From positions 1-64,000 of the forward strand of contig JBCDKM010000012.1 in NCBI GenBank assembly GCA_038746605.1: a stretch of 64,000 nt of DNA, read 5' to 3'. The notes below the pieces were generated by a model. It ran no database searches. It saw only the letters and a list, made by a program, of their open reading frames with translations, and was not told the origin of the DNA. Of the stretch, positions 30,062 through 38,799 are shown one piece after another (positions within the stretch are counted from its first letter, which is position 1; the number at the start of each line of letters is the position of its first letter). The translations under genes were made by a program, and so were the position numbers. The stretch is from Rubricoccus sp038746605. Its GTDB lineage: Bacteria > Bacteroidota > Rhodothermia > Rhodothermales > Rubricoccaceae.

Positions 30062-30490
30062 ATGCGCCTCCTTCCGCTTGTTACCCTCTTCTCCCTCTGT
30101 GGTTGCTCGTTCCTTTCCGGATCCGATCTGCCGGACAACCTCGTAGATGCTCAACGGCTGTGGCACGACGGAGGCGTCGTGACCTATGACATGCTTCTGG
30201 AGCGCTCGTGCTTCTGTACACCGGAGAGCCTTGGCCCCTTCGGAGTCAGAGTCGAAAACGGCCGGGTGGCCTTCGCCGTGGCTGATGGGCAGACCGTCCC
30301 CACGGACCGGGTCCTCTCCATTGAGGATCTTTTCGATCTCCTCGAGACGGCCTACCGCGAAGAAGCCCATCTCGTTGCTGTGGAGTACGACCCAGTCTTC
30401 GGCTTTCCTTCGGAGGTATACATCGACTATGACGAGAATATGTCGAACGAAGAAATCGGGTACACGGTGGCTTATGTGATCCCGGACTGA
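30062..30490 (+). CDS. DUF6174-type lipoprotein
   Basis: 142 residues from ATG 30062 (upstream in-frame codons lack homology). N-terminal hydrophobic segment with a lipobox-like LCGC near residue 15, so probably a lipidated envelope protein. The body matches the DUF6174 pattern: VTYDMLLERSCFC, PFGVRVENGRVAF, SIEDLFDLLETAYREEA, VEYDPVFGFPSEVYIDYDE. Function unknown for the family. Preceded by a promoter box; no hairpin was seen after it. Confidence 0.78.
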   Translation: MRLLPLVTLFSLCGCSFLSGSDLPDNLVDAQRLWHDGGVVTYDMLLERSCFCTPESLGPFGVRVENGRVAFAVADGQTVPTDRVLSIEDLFDLLETAYREEAHLVAVEYDPVFGFPSEVYIDYDENMSNEEIGYTVAYVIPD

Positions 30491-30563
30491 CCTTACTGAC
30501 GTGTCCCCCTGTGAGAGTCACTGGATGAACCCGCTTTTCGTCTCCTCTGAGGAACGCGGCGTC

Positions 30564-30571
30564 TAGATTCG
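30564..30571 (+). promoter_or_regulatory. Possible -7 promoter box for the lipoprotein gene at 30664
   Basis: TAGATTCG fits the motif, but lies 92 nt before the start codon, so the leader would be unusually long for this window. Confidence 0.35.
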
Positions 30572-30663
30572 GTGCGTTCCCCTCGCGAGAGCGGCCGGTC
30601 GGCCGGTCTGGGCACCGAGGCGGGGGGGCGACCCGTTGTCGCGCTCGGTTCCCACCACACCCG

Positions 30664-31005
30664 ATGTCGAAGTTCTACTCCCTCGCGCTGCTCCTCCTGC
30701 TCGCGATCCCGCTCGAAGCCTGCTCCGAGGTGGAGGACCCCGGCCAGATCGAAGTCGCGGACCTCCGGCTCGTTCGGCAGGCGAGCGGCTACCCGGAGCT
30801 TTCCGGCGTGCTGGTCAACCGGACCGCCGGGACCGTCACTTCCGCCGACGTAGGCATCACGCTCTACGACGACGAGAACCTCCCGATGGACGAGCCCGCC
30901 CGCCTCGTCGTGCGCAATGTCGCTCCCGGCGACTCCGCCTACTTCCGCAAGCGGCTGGACGTGGACGCTCGCGGCGCCCGCCTCGGCTACGTCATCGCGA
31001 ACTAG
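30664..31005 (+). CDS. Small lipoprotein, FxLYD-like
   Basis: 113 residues with a signal peptide and lipobox LEAC at about 17-20 (C20 lipidated). The rest is a single beta-sandwich: VADLRLVRQASGYPELSGVLVN, then VGITLYDDENLP, where the ITLYD strand matches the FxLYD pattern of extracellular domains. Probably anchored in the envelope; role unknown. It converges with the patatin gene, with a palindromic terminator between them. Confidence 0.75.
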   Translation: MSKFYSLALLLLLAIPLEACSEVEDPGQIEVADLRLVRQASGYPELSGVLVNRTAGTVTSADVGITLYDDENLPMDEPARLVVRNVAPGDSAYFRKRLDVDARGARLGYVIAN

Positions 31006-31021
31006 GGAACGCCCACTCCCC

Positions 31022-31041
31022 CCGCCTCGGTACCGAGGCGG
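31022..31041. repeat. Short-class palindrome between convergent genes (bidirectional terminator)
   Basis: Perfectly self-complementary CCGCCTCGGTA core and arms; pairing extends to 22 bp (31021-31042). It lies 16 nt after the lipoprotein stop and 32 nt from the patatin-gene stop. Confidence 0.75.
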
Positions 31042-31073
31042 GCAGGGTCAGACCCTCCTCTGCTGGCCCTCTT

Positions 31074-33308
31074 TCAAGCGACGACTCGCTCTGCGCGGAG
31101 AGCGGGCGGCTCGGCGGCGGGGACAGGCTCCGGCCGCGCGAGGTCGGGCTGGCGAGCGGCCCACTCCCGCAGAGGCCCGATGGACTGTTCGTAGCCCTCG
31201 TCCGCGATGCGCCGGTAGGGCGCGAAGTCGAGGAGGCTCGCGTGGATATCCAGCGGGAGCACAAGATCCGCGAGGCGGACGTTGCTCTCACTCAGAGGCG
31301 CACTGCCCACGAACAGCGTCCGCGTGATCACGCGGCTGAGGTACGGCAGCCGGGGCGAGCGCACGAACGGGTTGAGACGCCGCCACATCGCGCGCCAGCC
31401 GGAGACGCCGGTCTCCATGTCGTACTCGCGCGGCCTCGTCCCGCCGGGCTGGATGAGCGCGCCTATGATCCGCTCGCTCCCGCTCTCCTCCCGCATGACG
31501 TTGACCGGGAAGTTGTTCAGCACGCCACCGTCCACCATCAACTCGCCGTTCTCCACGACCGGCGCGAAGACGCCCGGGACGGAGATGGACATGCGGATCG
31601 CGCGCCAGAGCGGCCCCCGCCGGATCACCACCGGCTCGCCCCGGGTCAGGTTGACACCCATCGCGAAGAAGGGAAGCCACAGGTCCTCGACGAGCCGGTC
31701 GCTGTAGAGCGTGTGGCAGAGTTGCGTGAGGTGATGCGAGGCGTTGAGCGCGACGACCGGTAGCGTGCGGTCGAACACGACGCGGTTGCTCGCGAACTGC
31801 TCGCAGGCATCGAGGAGGCCGGAGAGGGGCCGGTCCGTGGCGCGGAGGGCACCGATCATCGCGCCGAAACTGGCCCCGCCGATGTAGTCGATGGGGAGGC
31901 CCACCTCTTCCATCGCGCGGAACACGCCGAAGTGGGCGTAGCCTCGCGCCCCACCGCCGCCGAGCACGAGCCCCACGGCCACATCGGCGACGTGCCGAGC
32001 CAGACGCGCGAGGTGGGCAGGGTCGCCCTCGCGGACGTGGTAGTGGCGGTAGCCGGGCCGAGGATCCAACCAGCGCGCCGTGCCGGAAGGGGCCTCCGTC
32101 TCAGGCGCGTGCCAGAGCACGAGGTGCCGGTCCACGCGCGAGTCGGAATCTGCGAGGCGCCGCTCGGTCTCGCTCGGCGGCGTCGGCTCGGCGGCGCGCC
32201 CGACGAAGAGCGCGCGGTCGGCGCGGCTGAGGCAACGGCGCGTCCAGGGGGTCCACTCCTCATCCGCGAGGAAGACGAGGTAGTCCGTCTCCGCCTCCTG
32301 CTCGTTGAGCCACTGCACCACGACGGCGTGGAGCGGGTCGTCCTCGCACGTCGTCGCGACGCCTGCACCTAGTGCCTCTTCCGCCGCGCGGACGTCGATC
32401 AGGCGAGCCGTGCCGATCCGCCCCAGTTCGTCCGTGAGGGCTTTCGCGAGGGGCCGGATGGAGAGTCCGGGGCGCGTCGGCACGAGAGTCACGGTGAGCG
32501 TAGGCGGCGCCAGCGAGGCGAGGCCGTGCGAGTGCGCGCGCCGCTGACGCTCCGCGAGTTGGCGCGTGAGTGCAAACATCACGCCCGGGTGCGCAGCGAC
32601 CAGTTCGGTAAACAGTTCCCGGTCGATCTCGACGTACGACGTCTGCCGCGCCGCCACCACCGACGCCGAGCGTGGCGCCCCGGTCAGGAGCGAGAACTCA
32701 CCGACGGCTTCTCCCGCCCCGGCCTCTCCGACTACGTGCACCGAGCCATCTCCCCGCTCCACCTCGAAGAGCACACGTCCGCTCACGATGACGTACATCG
32801 AGTGGCCCTCGTCGCCCTGGCGACAGATCGCCTCGCCGCTCTCCAGGGTGTGCCACGGCACTCGCTCCTGGAGATCGTGCCGAGCGACGAGGTCGGTCGT
32901 CTCGTCGAACAGGCGCGAGAGGGCGTTCGAGAGGAGCACGCGTTGCCACCTCGGAACGGCCGTTTCCGCGAGGGCGCGCTCCATCTCAGGCGTCGCGTCG
33001 CGAAGGCGGTCGAAGGCCTCGCGCGCGAGACGGAACAGCGTGGACGGTTCCGCAGCGCGGATCGTCGCCGTGCGGGGTTGGCTCGTGAGCAGCCCCATCT
33101 CGCCCACCACCCCGCCCTCGCGGATCCGGTCCACCGTCTCCGGCGGATCTCCGACGAGCACGTCCAGAACTCCCGCCTGCACGACGTAGAGCGCGTCTGG
33201 CTCGTCCCCTTCGCGGAACAGGCAAGCGCCCGTCTCCAGCGTCGTCTGGGTGAACGCGTCCTCGTGCTGGACGAGGGCATCGCGGAGCCACAAGGAGGCG
33301 TCGGGCAT
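31074..33308 (-). CDS. Cyclic nucleotide-binding patatin-like phospholipase (NTE-like)
   Basis: 744 residues from ATG 33308. Two consecutive cNMP-binding-like domains (about 10-125 and 140-260; ACLFREGDEPDALYVVQAG, EAICRQGDEGHSMYVIVSGR), a linker domain (about 290-430), and a patatin domain with the oxyanion motif GGGGARG near 447, nucleophile elbow GASFG near 475 and the catalytic Asp in VDGGVLNNFPV near 590. This is the neuropathy-target-esterase architecture: a lysophospholipase regulated by cyclic nucleotides or at least by a cNMP-like fold. Cytoplasmic, membrane-associated. No signal peptide is seen. Confidence 0.9.
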   Translation of the reverse strand: MPDASLWLRDALVQHEDAFTQTTLETGACLFREGDEPDALYVVQAGVLDVLVGDPPETVDRIREGGVVGEMGLLTSQPRTATIRAAEPSTLFRLAREAFDRLRDATPEMERALAETAVPRWQRVLLSNALSRLFDETTDLVARHDLQERVPWHTLESGEAICRQGDEGHSMYVIVSGRVLFEVERGDGSVHVVGEAGAGEAVGEFSLLTGAPRSASVVAARQTSYVEIDRELFTELVAAHPGVMFALTRQLAERQRRAHSHGLASLAPPTLTVTLVPTRPGLSIRPLAKALTDELGRIGTARLIDVRAAEEALGAGVATTCEDDPLHAVVVQWLNEQEAETDYLVFLADEEWTPWTRRCLSRADRALFVGRAAEPTPPSETERRLADSDSRVDRHLVLWHAPETEAPSGTARWLDPRPGYRHYHVREGDPAHLARLARHVADVAVGLVLGGGGARGYAHFGVFRAMEEVGLPIDYIGGASFGAMIGALRATDRPLSGLLDACEQFASNRVVFDRTLPVVALNASHHLTQLCHTLYSDRLVEDLWLPFFAMGVNLTRGEPVVIRRGPLWRAIRMSISVPGVFAPVVENGELMVDGGVLNNFPVNVMREESGSERIIGALIQPGGTRPREYDMETGVSGWRAMWRRLNPFVRSPRLPYLSRVITRTLFVGSAPLSESNVRLADLVLPLDIHASLLDFAPYRRIADEGYEQSIGPLREWAARQPDLARPEPVPAAEPPALRAERVVA

Positions 33309-33551
33309 GGGGAAGGCGGTCAGGTGAGGGTCAATCGAGAAACCAGTGGGCAACGGCTCAGCCGCACCGCCGATAGGTACAGACGCGCGGGGGATTTCCG
33401 GCTCTGGCCTCGCGCGAGGGTGCCCGCCTCGGCAATCGACTGGAGGGTCTCGAAGTCCTGCGCAGCCTTCCGTCAGAGGGCAAAAGGCAGTTGCCCCCGA
33501 CCGGCGCGCGGAGAGAGCTTGCCGTCTCCTCTCTCCCCCGCTCCTTCCGCG

Positions 33552-34562
33552 ATGTCCCTCCGCGTTCTTCAGTTCGGCCTCGGCCCCATCGGGCAGGCCT
33601 GCGCCCGCCTCGCCCACTCCCGACGGGACCTCCACCTCGTCGGCGCGCTCGACCTCGACCCCGACCGCGTGGGTCGCGACGTAGGCGATGTGCTCGGCCT
33701 CGGCCCCATCGGCGCGCCGGTCCGCGACGACGCCGAGGCGACCCTAGCCTACCTCAAGCCCGACGTGGTCCTCCACACCACGCTCTCGTTCCTCGACCGG
33801 ATCGAGGGCCAGCTCCTGACCTGCATCGAGGCGGGTGCGCACGTCGTCTCCTCCTCGGAGGAGCTGTTCTGGCCCTTCGCGCGCGATGAGGCCTTCTCGC
33901 GCCGCATCGACGAGGCGGCTCGCGAGCATGGCGTGGCCGTCGTGGGCACGGGCGTAAACCCCGGCTTCGTGATGGACCTCTTTCCCGTTGTTCTGTCTGG
34001 GGTTTGCGCGAGGGTGGACCGCGTGAACGTGTCGCGCAGCGTGGACGCCGGGCGGCGGCGCGGACCGCTCCAACGGAAGGTCGGCGCCGGGCTGACCGAG
34101 GCGGAGTTCCGCGCGAAGGAAGCCGCGGGCGGCTTCGGGCACATCGGCATGATCGAGAGCGCGCGGTTTCTCGCGGCCGGGATGGGCTGGCACGGCGCGA
34201 CGTTCTCCGAAACCTTCGGTCCGCACCTCGCGACAGCCGCTCACGAGACGCCCCACGCGAGCGTCGCGCCCGGACAGGTAGCGGGCATCCATCAGACCGC
34301 GACCGTCACGCTGGACGGTGAGATTCGCGCCACGCTCACCCTCACGATGGCCGTCGGCGCACCGGACGAGGACCGCGTGAGCATCGCAGGCGATCCACCG
34401 CTAGAGGTCGTCGTGGAGGGCGGCACGTTCGGCGACACCGCGACTGTGGCCGCCGTCGTCAACGCGGTGCCGCGCGTCGCTGCGAGCCGTCCGGGCCTTC
34501 GGACCATGCTGGACCTTCCCGCTGCCGCCGCCGACCCGCTCACGGAGGCCGTCTCCGCCTGA
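33552..34562 (+). CDS. Diaminopentanoate dehydrogenase-like oxidoreductase
   Basis: 336 residues from ATG 33552 (the long upstream open frame is the shadow of the patatin gene). N-terminal Rossmann fold with VLQFGLGPIGQACARLA at 4-20, then DLDPDRVGRDVGDVLG, resembling dihydrodipicolinate reductase N-termini. TGVNPGFVMDLFP, SRSVDAG and GFGHIGMIES match the 2,4-diaminopentanoate dehydrogenase-like family. Predicted NAD(P)-dependent oxidation or reduction of an amino acid derivative; the substrate here is not established. Followed at 34611 by a Crp/Fnr regulator on the same strand, after a 34-bp repeat. Confidence 0.75.
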   Translation: MSLRVLQFGLGPIGQACARLAHSRRDLHLVGALDLDPDRVGRDVGDVLGLGPIGAPVRDDAEATLAYLKPDVVLHTTLSFLDRIEGQLLTCIEAGAHVVSSSEELFWPFARDEAFSRRIDEAAREHGVAVVGTGVNPGFVMDLFPVVLSGVCARVDRVNVSRSVDAGRRRGPLQRKVGAGLTEAEFRAKEAAGGFGHIGMIESARFLAAGMGWHGATFSETFGPHLATAAHETPHASVAPGQVAGIHQTATVTLDGEIRATLTLTMAVGAPDEDRVSIAGDPPLEVVVEGGTFGDTATVAAVVNAVPRVAASRPGLRTMLDLPAAAADPLTEAVSA

Positions 34563-34568
34563 CCCTCC

Positions 34569-34602
34569 CAGCCTCGGTCACTCCGTGGATGTCCCGAGGC
34601 GG
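34569..34602. repeat. Long-class (34 bp) CCGCCTCGG inverted repeat
   Basis: Arms CAGCCTCGG (one mismatch) and CCGAGGCGG around a 16-bp centre (CTCCGTGGATGT). It sits 6 nt after one stop and 8 nt before the next ATG. Confidence 0.65.
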
Positions 34603-34610
34603 GCCCACTC

Positions 34611-35192
34611 ATGTCCCCTCGCGACGGATTCCTGGCCTACTGCGCGCACGCCGTCTCGCTCACTGGCGACGAGCAGGCAGCGCTTCGCGGGCGGCTCCGG
34701 GTGCGTGAGATCGACGCCGGAGATGCCTGGGTGCGCGAGGGCGAGACGTGCCGCGAGGTCGCCTTCGTGGCGCAGGGCGTCCTCCGCGTCTATTTCCTCG
34801 CCGAGGGCGACGAGGTGACGGCGTACTTCGCGAGCGAGGGCGAGATGGTCTCGGACTACGAGAGCGTCCTCACCGGCGAGGTCTCGCGCCAGACCATCGA
34901 GGCGGTGGAGCCTACCACGCTGGCCGTGCTACGCCGCGAGAACATGCACTGGGCCTTCGAGCACCTCGCACACGGCGAGAAGCTGGGGCGGCTCATCGCG
35001 GAGAAGCTCTTCCTCGCCACGCACCGTCGCCTCGCGAGCTTCTACCTGGAGTCCGCCGAGGACCGATACGCTCGCCTTCTGGACGAGCAGCCCGATCTGG
35101 TGCAGCGCGTGCCGCAGCACATCCTCGCGAGCTACATCGGCGTGCGGCCGCAGTCGCTGAGCAGGATCCGGCGGCGAATGGGAAAGGGATAG
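34611..35192 (+). CDS. Crp/Fnr family transcriptional regulator
   Basis: 193 residues. cNMP-like beta-barrel at about 10-115 (DAWVREGETCREVAFVAQGVL, YFLAEGDEVTAYFASEGEMV), a dimerisation helix, and a C-terminal segment with a helix-turn-helix (VPQHILASYIGVRPQSLSRI). The short Bacteroidota-type form often lacks the residues needed to bind cAMP; ligand unknown. Contains no Fe-S Cys cluster motif as in Fnr. Separated from the upstream dehydrogenase by 48 bp that hold a 34-bp repeat. Confidence 0.85.
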   Translation: MSPRDGFLAYCAHAVSLTGDEQAALRGRLRVREIDAGDAWVREGETCREVAFVAQGVLRVYFLAEGDEVTAYFASEGEMVSDYESVLTGEVSRQTIEAVEPTTLAVLRRENMHWAFEHLAHGEKLGRLIAEKLFLATHRRLASFYLESAEDRYARLLDEQPDLVQRVPQHILASYIGVRPQSLSRIRRRMGKG

Positions 35193-35283
35193 GCGCGACG
35201 GGTTGCCTCTCCGTTCTTCACCTGGGTGAACGCGCGAGGGCAGGGTCGCGGGGCTTCTTGGCCTCGAACCCACCGCTCGCGCC

Positions 35284-36084
35284 ATGAAGCGCCCTCCCCT
35301 CCGAACCTCCGTTGTCGTCGGCCTCGGCCTCCTCATCGCTGGACTGGCGGCGTGCGCCGGACCGCGCCAGCTCGCCCGGGTGCCTGAGAGCCCGGTCGTT
35401 CCGGTGGCCGTCGGCATCTCGAACGCGTACCTCATCCTCGGCGAGCGCGTCGCCCTCGTCGATCCGGGACCGGAGGGCGAGACCGACGCCCTGGAGGCGG
35501 CTCTCATGGCGCACGGCCGCACCTGGGCCGATGTCTCGGTCGTGGTCCTCACGCACGGCCACGCCGACCATGCCGGGGGCGCTGCCGAGGCGGCCCGCCT
35601 CGCGGACGCGCCGGTCGTCGCGGGCGAAGCCGATCTGGACATGCTCCGCGCGGGCGACCACGGCCACCTCACGCCGATGGGCATCGAGGCCGCGATGATC
35701 CGGCCGTTCCTCCGCGCGAGCTTTCCACCCGTCGAGCCCGAGATCACACTCGCCGCGGAGCCCGGCCGCACGTCGCTGGACCTCTCCCGCTTCGGCGTGG
35801 ACGCACTCGTGTTCCTGGCACCCGGCCACACGCCCGGCTCGCTGGCGGTCCTCGTCGGCGAAGGCTCGGGCACGCCGGAAGCCATCGTCGGCGACGCATT
35901 CCGGGGTGGCGCGATGGGGGGCCGGATCCGCCCTCAGACCCCCTACCGGCACTACTTCCACGAGGACGCCGAGCGTGCTGAGGCCCTCGTCCCCGCCATG
36001 CTGCGTCGCGGTGTGACGCGGTTCTTCGTCGGGCACGGGGGTCCGGTCTCGGCCGAGGTCGCCCGGGCTCGGTTCGCGCAGTGA
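35284..36084 (+). CDS. MBL-fold metallo-hydrolase lipoprotein
   Basis: 266 residues. Signal peptide with lipobox LAAC near residue 23, so the protein is predicted to be anchored to an envelope membrane. Metallo-beta-lactamase fold: VVLTHGHADHAGG near 95 (HxHxDH zinc motif), APGHTPGSLAVLVG near 180, GDAFRGG near 205, FFVGHGGP near 248. Hydrolase with two metal ions expected; substrate unknown. Convergent with the 2TM gene, with only 14 bp between stops. Confidence 0.88.
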   Translation: MKRPPLRTSVVVGLGLLIAGLAACAGPRQLARVPESPVVPVAVGISNAYLILGERVALVDPGPEGETDALEAALMAHGRTWADVSVVVLTHGHADHAGGAAEAARLADAPVVAGEADLDMLRAGDHGHLTPMGIEAAMIRPFLRASFPPVEPEITLAAEPGRTSLDLSRFGVDALVFLAPGHTPGSLAVLVGEGSGTPEAIVGDAFRGGAMGGRIRPQTPYRHYFHEDAERAEALVPAMLRRGVTRFFVGHGGPVSAEVARARFAQ

Positions 36085-36098
36085 CTCCCAGCCGTCGC

Positions 36099-36602
36099 CT
36101 AGCGCACACGCCGCGCGATGCGGGCCGCCTCGGTCTCCTCCTCAGAGGGGCCAGGGTCGTCCAGCAGATCCCCGAGGCGGGGAGGCTCGGGCGCCGTGTC
36201 GGTTCGGATCTCCTCCCAATCGCGGCTGGTCACGATGGCCTCCAGATGCTCGATCCGTCGCTGGAGGCGAGCGGTGTCCTGCGGTTTTCCAGCCGGGATC
36301 GCGCGCTCGTCCAATGTCTCGTCTAGCATCGCGCGGAGACGAGACTCGCTGATCTCGGCGCCCATCAACTCCTGCGTCCGCCGATCCACCCAGTCGCCCC
36401 GGCTGCCCTTCCCGAACGTCGAGAAGCCCTGCAACGCGATGGCAAACCCCCACCCCAGAATGGACCAGACCGCCCAGAAGGTCCCCGGCGAGGTCAGCAG
36501 GTTGATCGCGACGAGGAAGAGGTTGACGACGATGTACGCCCCGAGGCTGCGGTAGAACGCAGCTTCGCGCTTGGCCTGTTTGCGGGCAGCAGTCTCGTTC
36601 AT
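36099..36602 (-). CDS. 2TM domain-containing membrane protein
   Basis: 167 residues from ATG 36602. Starts with a charged stretch (AARKQAKREAAFYRSL), then two transmembrane helices (GAYIVVNLFLVAINLL, WAVWSILGWGFAIALQGFS), the 2TM-domain signature, followed by a coiled-coil-like cytosolic tail (RLRAMLDETLDERAI, RLQRRIEHLEAIV) and an acidic C-terminus. Such domains are often fused to histidine kinases; here it stands alone. Divergent from the OmpA gene across 199 bp that contain an inverted GATTC-gagg-GAATC. Confidence 0.8.
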   Translation of the reverse strand: MNETAARKQAKREAAFYRSLGAYIVVNLFLVAINLLTSPGTFWAVWSILGWGFAIALQGFSTFGKGSRGDWVDRRTQELMGAEISESRLRAMLDETLDERAIPAGKPQDTARLQRRIEHLEAIVTSRDWEEIRTDTAPEPPRLGDLLDDPGPSEEETEAARIARRVR

Positions 36603-36801
36603 GAGTCCGGGAGGGCGGCGTAGTGGATTCGAGGGAATCGAGTGAACGCTAGGTCTCAGGCAGTTCGTTCCGGCGCGTTCGCCTGCGCGAGACGGTACGT
36701 CTGTGCGACATTCTGCGCGGTCAAAGGGCCTCCCGGAGTGTACGCCCACCCACTTGAGAGGCGCCCAGAGCCCTATCCCACCCACCGGCTCGCTCCGGCC
36801 C

Positions 36802-37995
36802 ATGCCACGCCCCGCCATCTGGCTCTACTCGCTCGCTGCGCTGGCGGCGCTCATCTCCGTCGCTGCCCTCGTGACCGCGCCCCGGGTGCAGCAGACACTG
36901 GAGGACCGTGCACAGAACGTGCTCACAGAGCAAGGACTCAGCGACCGCGTGACCGTTCGCGCCGACGGCCGGGATCTCCTCGTCTCCTCCGACGACGAGG
37001 CACTCGCCCAACGCGCCGCCGAGTTGCTGCGGACTGTCAACGGCGCCCGCTCTGCCCAGGCCGTCGCGCCTGTCTCTCTTGGGCCGCTTCCTGACGCAGA
37101 CCTGGACGGTCCCTTCGCTCTTCGCACGCTCGATGCAGGCGGCGTGGCTCTCTACGGCGATGTGCCGTCCGATATCGTGCGGGAGCGGCTGCTCGCGGCT
37201 GCCCGTCAGGCATTCCCGGGCGTCGAAGTGCGCGATGGACTCGCGGTCGATTCCACCGCCGAGGCCCCGTGGGCCGATGATGTGGCCGCCGCTCTGCTCC
37301 GCCTCAGGACCGTGGAAGAGCCAGGGCTCGCGGTCGCGGAGGATGGAGCCCTCGTCGCCTCCGGCCGCGTGGAGACCGAGGCTACCCGGCTGAACACCAT
37401 CACGCGACTCTCGGAAATCGTGGACCCGCGCGAGGTCCGCGATGCTCTCGAGCTGACGGTCCCCGTCGCACCGCCCGCCGACGAGAGCGCCGAGGAGCCC
37501 CCGGATGATCCGGCCTCTCCCGAAGCGGCTCAGGCCACCCCCGAAGAGACTCCCGAGGCGGAGGATCCCGCGCCACCACTTGCTCCGAGCGGACGCATCG
37601 AGGTGCAGGTCAACGACGGACTCTCCGGCACTGAGGAGTTTGCTCGCGCCCTCCGCCAGAGCCTCGGCAGCGGCTCCGCCCGCTTCGAGCCTGACTCCGA
37701 CCGCCTCACGCCGGGCTCCGCCGAGGCCATCCGTCGCGCCGCCGAGGTACTCAAAGCCAACCCGGACATCGTCATCGAACTCCAGGGCCACGCCGACCCG
37801 TCCGAGCGCGGCGCCTTTGACCTAAGCGCTGCTCGTGCTCGCGCCGCGAAACGCGTCCTCACGGAAGCCGGTGTCCCCTTCGAGCAAATCGAGGCCGCCG
37901 CCTACTCCGATTCCACTCCCATCGCCCGAGGCTCCTCCGAGGAGGCCCGCGCGCAGAACCGCCGCGTCGTCTTCAAGCTCCTCCGCCGCCGCTAG
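36802..37995 (+). CDS. TM-BON-OmpA family envelope protein (copy 1)
   Basis: 397 residues from ATG 36802. One N-terminal transmembrane helix (about 6-24), BON-like segments (QTLEDRAQNVLTEQGLSD, VRADGRDLLVSS, RERLLAAARQAFPGVEVRDG), a Pro/Glu-rich linker (about 245-295), and a C-terminal OmpA domain (FEPDSDRLTPGSAEAI, VIELQGHADPSE, ARARAAKRVLTEAGV, AQNRRVVF) that should bind peptidoglycan. The order TM-BON-OmpA resembles mycobacterial OmpATb/ArfA. It is followed after 15 bp by a TM-HhH gene, and the whole pair is repeated at 38800-40401. Confidence 0.85.
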   Translation: MPRPAIWLYSLAALAALISVAALVTAPRVQQTLEDRAQNVLTEQGLSDRVTVRADGRDLLVSSDDEALAQRAAELLRTVNGARSAQAVAPVSLGPLPDADLDGPFALRTLDAGGVALYGDVPSDIVRERLLAAARQAFPGVEVRDGLAVDSTAEAPWADDVAAALLRLRTVEEPGLAVAEDGALVASGRVETEATRLNTITRLSEIVDPREVRDALELTVPVAPPADESAEEPPDDPASPEAAQATPEETPEAEDPAPPLAPSGRIEVQVNDGLSGTEEFARALRQSLGSGSARFEPDSDRLTPGSAEAIRRAAEVLKANPDIVIELQGHADPSERGAFDLSAARARAAKRVLTEAGVPFEQIEAAAYSDSTPIARGSSEEARAQNRRVVFKLLRRR

Positions 37996-38010
37996 AGCCC
38001 CGTCCTCATC

Positions 38011-38697
38011 ATGTCGTACCTCCTCACCGAGATCGTCCTCTTCCTCATCCTGGCGTACGTCGTCGGGCTCCTGACGGGCTGGATGCTCTGGCATCGGTCC
38101 GGCTCCTCGGAGGCGGACGAGGATCTGAAGCGCAAGCTCGCCGAGTCCCAGAGCACCGTCCGCAACCTCCAGCGCAAGGTGGACACCCTCCAGGCTCGCC
38201 CCACGCCCCATGCCCCGGTCCCATCGGACGCGTCCGCCGAGGCCACAACGGAAGCGCCGCGGCAAGCACCTGAGGAAGTAGAAGAGGAACCAACCGTCGC
38301 GCCCTCTCCCCCTAGCGAGGCCCGCCCCTTCTCTGCGGCCACCGGCCCCACCGCCGCCGCCTTCGTGGACGACCTCGACGAGGTCGCGGAGACACCGCCC
38401 GCCCCGCCGCCCGCGCCCCTGCCAGAGGCCCCCGCAGACGCCTCCCCTACGGATGCTCCCCTGGTTTCAGGCCCGACCTACGATGACCTCCAACGGATCT
38501 CCGGCATCGGGCCGGTCATCGAGCGGCAGCTCGCCGAACTGGGCGTGACGACGTACCGCCAGATCGCACGATTCACGGACGACGACATCGAGCGCGTCGG
38601 GCGGCACCTGGACGTGTTCCCGGACCGTGTGCGGCGGGAGAAGTGGGTAGATCAGGCGGCGGCTCTCCACCGCGAGACCTACGGCACGACACCGTAA
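38011..38697 (+). CDS. TM-anchored helix-hairpin-helix protein (copy 1)
   Basis: 228 residues. One N-terminal transmembrane helix (IVLFLILAYVVGLLTGWML, about 8-26), a short coiled coil (DEDLKRKLAESQSTVRNLQRK), a long Pro/Ala/Glu-rich linker, and a C-terminal HhH-like domain from about 162: LQRISGIGPVIERQLAELGV, TYRQIARFTDDDIERV, EKWVDQAAALH. HhH domains of this type bind DNA or act as fused accessory domains; the linker would let the domain reach away from the membrane. Paired with the OmpA gene upstream (15 bp gap), duplicated downstream. Function unknown. Confidence 0.78.
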   Translation: MSYLLTEIVLFLILAYVVGLLTGWMLWHRSGSSEADEDLKRKLAESQSTVRNLQRKVDTLQARPTPHAPVPSDASAEATTEAPRQAPEEVEEEPTVAPSPPSEARPFSAATGPTAAAFVDDLDEVAETPPAPPPAPLPEAPADASPTDAPLVSGPTYDDLQRISGIGPVIERQLAELGVTTYRQIARFTDDDIERVGRHLDVFPDRVRREKWVDQAAALHRETYGTTP

Positions 38698-38799
38698 CGC
38701 GAGACGGGATCTGGGGGCGCTGGAGAATCGCCGAAGGCTAGTTGCCCGGGAACAAGGGGGATGCCCATATTGGGGGCTCACCCACGGGCCATTCCCGCC

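Noticed and set aside
32526..33551. Extended N-terminus of the dehydrogenase-like protein
   Set aside because: Lies antisense to the patatin gene; the Rossmann-fold start at 33552 fits the family.
36626..36639. Operator GATTC-gagg-GAATC between the 2TM and OmpA genes
   Set aside because: Only a 5-bp arm, single copy, no regulator gene nearby.
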